This document shows, in pieces, positions 60,701 through 64,000 of a stretch of DNA of 64,000 bases. Each line of letters starts with the position of its first letter. The first letter of the stretch is position 1. The notes under the pieces are model-generated. The model was not told the DNA's origin. It ran no database searches and saw only the letters and a list, made by a program, of their open reading frames with translations. Source of the DNA: Dioscorea cayenensis subsp. rotundata (Eukaryota > Streptophyta > Magnoliopsida > Dioscoreales > Dioscoreaceae); the NCBI RefSeq assembly GCF_009730915.1, contig NC_052487.1, positions 2,852,001-2,916,000 on the forward strand, in the 5' to 3' direction. The translations under genes and the position numbers were made by a program.

Positions 60701-63335
60701 GAAACAATCATTGATCATTTTGTGATATCAAAACATAAAGATGAGTAAATATAAGTGCTGCCAAACAACCACTGAATGTAACTAGAACATACCGTCAATA
60801 TGATCATGGTGGTGATGTGTCACAAAGACCACCAACTTTCTTGGCAATGAAGCTACAAGTTCCTTAAGCTGATCAGATAGATTATCACATGGTGAAGGCA
60901 ATGACATAAAAGCAAAAATAAAAAATTTAAACAGCAAGAAACAAAACATTTAGAGCTCAAATAGTCAAATATAGTCACTGGAACATTATTCAATTGCCAC
61001 TTGCAATCATGCTCCAAAAGTCATCATTTTTGTGAATCTCTTAAATGTCGGTGCTCCTATGCTCTTGAGTCTTTCAACAATGGCAAAACCAGCATATATG
61101 TGATACAGAGCAATAAAATAGAATTAAATAAAGAGAAAACTAAGACAACCTAACATATTAATGCTAATTGTGCTCTAGAATCAGATTTGCTTTATGGGCA
61201 GCAGCAAACAAAATGATTAAGTAGAACTAGAATTGGGATTTTTTTCGCTCTATCCTGACAAATTATGGGAGTGAACATACATTTCTTCCCTGATCAAAAT
61301 GTGAAGAGTCATCCACGGAATCTGCTTGATTTTCCAAGGAAATTGATGGATACCTTACTCTTATTCAAAATTGCATTAACTGATGGAACATAGAGTTTTA
61401 CTTATACAAAGTTAAAATGAAAATTAAATGAGCAACCTCCTTATGAGACTGTGAACAGCATCCAGGATCCATTAACAGTGCATCCCCATATGCAATATTA
61501 CTGGGACCTTCAATACCACCAATGGACTTGTCTGATACAACCACAACTAAATTTGTTGTGTGGAAAGGCTTTAATGTTCTGCTGGCCAATGGTGCAAGGA
61601 TTACACCTGGAGGATACTCCTGAATCAAAACACCAGATACATTTAAGGCAGCAGTCTAGGAATATTACATACAAGAAATATTATAATCTTAAGAGAAGGC
61701 ATGCTTCTCAAGTATGCTAAATAAAAGAATGATAAGCAACTGGCTCAAACTTCCAATTGGATGTCCATGAGAAATGCATCTGAGTTTCCCAGTCATATTA
61801 AGAGCTAGGTAACAAAATTTAAGTATATTAAGATAATTCAATTTAAGACTAGAAGTACCACAATAAAAAATATCTGAGGAAACCAAACAATTTTACAAAC
61901 AATCATATTGAACCACATGATTCTTTTATACAAAGCAAAGAATAAATGCAATAGGATGTGTTGGTGCAATTATTGGCAGGAGAATACATAACAGACAGAT
62001 GATAAAAACCTGATAACGCAATGAAGAAGGAGGTTTCCATTTTTTCAACTCTGCTGAGTCAGGCAAAAGCCCCAAAACAAAAAGAGATCCTAAACGATCA
62101 TTACCAGGCCTCACATCCACAAGAAGCTTCAGGGCATTCTCTTTGGACATCAACTTACAGGACTCTGCACAAATTAGTGGGAAGTATTACTTATACTATA
62201 TCTTTGAGATTTTACATAATCAATAATTTAAAATTAGTGCGACCAAAACTCTAATTTATGATTTGATATGTGTCTTTTGAAGGACCAATTACACATGCAA
62301 AGTGCTGAAATTTAAGTAAATCATCATTGGATGTCCAGCAATGTGAAAATAAAGAAGTAGAATCTTCAAATTAGATGATCAGTTTTCCCACATAAAACTT
62401 AGGGCAGCATCTAAAGCTTCACAATTCATGTATCTCTATGCTAGCTAACACATGACAAAGCATTCCTTTGTTGAAAAACACTAACTTTCTGCTAGAAATG
62501 TTTTCACCAAAATGGGACCTTCTTGCAATTTAGCTTCCTTCTAAATCAAAAAAAGTTACAGACCTTGTAAAGCCTCTACATGAGATTCCAATCTTCCAAG
62601 AACAAACACTGTGTGAATCAACGGTTCTGGTCCAAATTCAGCTTCTTCCACAAATTTCCAAAACATCCAATCTTTGTTAATTGCACTATCCAAAACAACT
62701 AGCGATATAACCTGCATTCGCATTCAGAGAAAAGCAAAGTAAGTGATGATACTGAAAGAGCAGATACAGAAAGGCAGATGAGTGATAATTTAGAGTTTTG
62801 ACAAGATGAAAACTTTAGCCACGTAAGAAAGCATCCCAAAGTTAGCTAACTATTTAAAAACAAGATATCATACAAGAATACAATCGTACAAATCTTCTAG
62901 GCATCAAATATTTCGATATATATATATCTAAGAGACATATTACTGTGAGTATGAGCACACCTATCAAAATGGCCAATGATTCAACAGTTTAGGCATTAAA
63001 TTTGGCTTCATAAACCCTAACTCAGAGTGGAATCAGGATCAAACTCTTATAACTTCAAATAATAATCAAATTACCTCCTTGAGAGCGGCGTCAAGATCAA
63101 AATTCCCCAAATCGAGCTTATCAGAGCAGGATTCCGACCCTTGGACAACAACATCGGAACGAATACCTCCTTCCAAGAGCTTCAACGGAGCGGAGGGCAA
63201 ATCCCAGAGATCGGTGTCAACATAGCGTTGGTACTCCTCCTCCGGGAGGCTGGGCGGCGGCTCTTGACGAACCACCAAGAAGTCATCGCCGCCGGGGACC
63301 TTGATCACAGCCACGAGGCGGTGAGCGATGGCCAT
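57784..63335 (-). CDS. Metallo-beta-lactamase-fold hydrolase, At4g33540 type
   Basis: Twelve exons in transcript order: 63335-63075, 62711-62564, 62164-62010, 61619-61437, 60868-60793, 60128-60051, 59404-59319, 59167-59094, 58861-58816, 58622-58513, 58358-58184, 57954-57784; 520 residues. The N-terminal half has a domain typical of plant members (SEFRY-like blocks DTDLWDLP, WKFVEEAEFGPEP). The second half is the MBL fold with HHHHDH (267-272), GHTDGH (330-335) and GDHCVG (349-354), giving a normal two-metal site, then HGSTILDGKAGGNM and PMHGR. A LACTB2-like winged-helix tail follows. The substrate is unknown. The last exon encodes a hydrophobic segment (about 493-514) near the C-terminus, so the protein may be tail-anchored. 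The ATG at 63335 aligns with the family start; an in-frame ATG at 63476 would add 47 residues. Confidence 0.88.
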
Positions 63336-63476
63336 GGAGAGCGAGCGAGCGAGAGAGATGGGAAGGAGTTCAGCGATGTTTTGGGGTTTTCTAGTTGGAA
63401 GAAGTGTAGCGTTGGGAGGGAAGGGCCGTTTTGGCACGAAACAAGCCACACGTATGAGTTGGGAGGTGTTAAGCAT
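63336..63476 (-). other. Possible N-terminal targeting extension of the hydrolase
   Basis: The frame of exon 1 stays open upstream to an ATG at 63476. The extra 47 residues are rich in Arg, Ser, Leu and Pro and have one acidic residue (in a PQNIAELLPIS stretch), as in mitochondrial or plastid transit peptides. It may instead be plain leader sequence. Confidence 0.35.
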
Positions 63477-63485
63477 GCCAAAGAT

Positions 63486-63625
63486 TCAACTAATTTGTTT
63501 AATTTATTGGTTGTTAGCGAGTGGGAAAAGAATTAATTTGGGAGTTTTTTTTAATACAAACAATCAACTAATTTGTTTAATTGCTTCGTTGTTGGCAGGT
63601 GGGAAAAGATACTAATTAATAGTGT
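63486..63625 (+). repeat. Imperfect tandem duplication, 78-bp spacing
   Basis: TCAACTAATTTGTTTAATT, then a TTGTT(A/G)GC block and GTGGGAAAAGA, occur from 63486 and again from 63564. It lies just upstream of the hydrolase gene. Confidence 0.75.
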
Positions 63626-64000
63626 TTTCTTCTTCTTGCTGCGGGTTAATTTGAGCATGATTTGGTTTTCTTTACATTTTGTTTTTGAGATCTTTTAATT
63701 TTTTATTAGAGATTACAAACATAAGTATAGAGAGGCCCAATAAAAAAAATTGACCCAACTTCTAGAGTCAATAACATTCTTAGTATGAAAAATTGAATCT
63801 GTGCCACATTTGACCTTTTTTTTAAGTATATATTTTTTTTATATACTTCTTGTATGAATTTTGAACTATTTAATTCTTGACAATATCATTTAATACCTGA
63901 AAGTTTGCAACCATGTAATTCATATTCATGGATATGTTTTTCATATGTAGTTTTTATTCAAGCGAAACAAAAATGCGCACATATCTATTAACTATGAACT
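63626..64000. other. Right-edge spacer
   Basis: AT-rich sequence. No gene or repeat is recognised. Confidence 0.5.

Overview
This window is AT-rich nuclear DNA from a flowering plant. The genes have many introns with GT/AG borders, and several belong to families found only in plants or typical of them (LRK10L receptor kinases, CBP60/SARD1 regulators, BC10-type GT14 enzymes, class III LRR receptor kinases). Introns and spacers are very AT-rich, with long (AT)n tracts and many small DNA transposons. Some coding exons, such as the LRK10L kinase exon and the LRR kinase, are much richer in GC than their surroundings. That would suit a non-grass monocot, but the species call is only a guess.

Layout from left to right. 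(1) 1.3-10.5 kb, + strand: an LRK10L-type receptor kinase. A complete kinase gene lies at 6528-10521. A second intact extracellular-domain exon (1376-2099), with its own TATA box, lies upstream, and a decayed third ectodomain lies between them. The two intact ectodomain exons end in the same splice phase, so both could feed one kinase cassette. A nest of DNA transposons at 3.25-5.58 kb separates them. (2) 13.5-17.8 kb, +: a nine-exon NAD+ carrier of the mitochondrial carrier family (NDT type). A hAT-like element with a perfect 8-bp target duplication sits just upstream. (3) 19.3-21.5 kb, +: a six-exon ARFRP1-type small GTPase. (4) 22.2-26.2 kb, -: an eight-exon CBP60/SARD1-like immune regulator. 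(5) 31.9-34.4 kb, -: a three-exon sterol C5(6)-desaturase. (6) 40.1-45.4 kb: two nested solo LTRs. (7) 45.7-48.4 kb, -: an LRR receptor-like kinase of the At1g68400 type, with a degenerate catalytic loop. (8) 50.5-55.3 kb, -: a BC10-type GT14 glycosyltransferase with a 3.5-kb intron. (9) 57.8-63.3 kb, -: a twelve-exon metallo-beta-lactamase-fold hydrolase, whose last exon encodes a C-terminal hydrophobic anchor.

All exon chains were assembled by hand from GT/AG borders, phase continuity and family knowledge. Every listed chain keeps one open frame from start to stop. The genes do not form one pathway. Cell-surface and immune signalling is over-represented (LRK10L, the LRR kinase, SARD1-like), beside housekeeping membrane and metabolic genes. 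The spaces between genes are mostly transposon remains and simple repeats, and several target-site duplications allow the order of insertions to be read.
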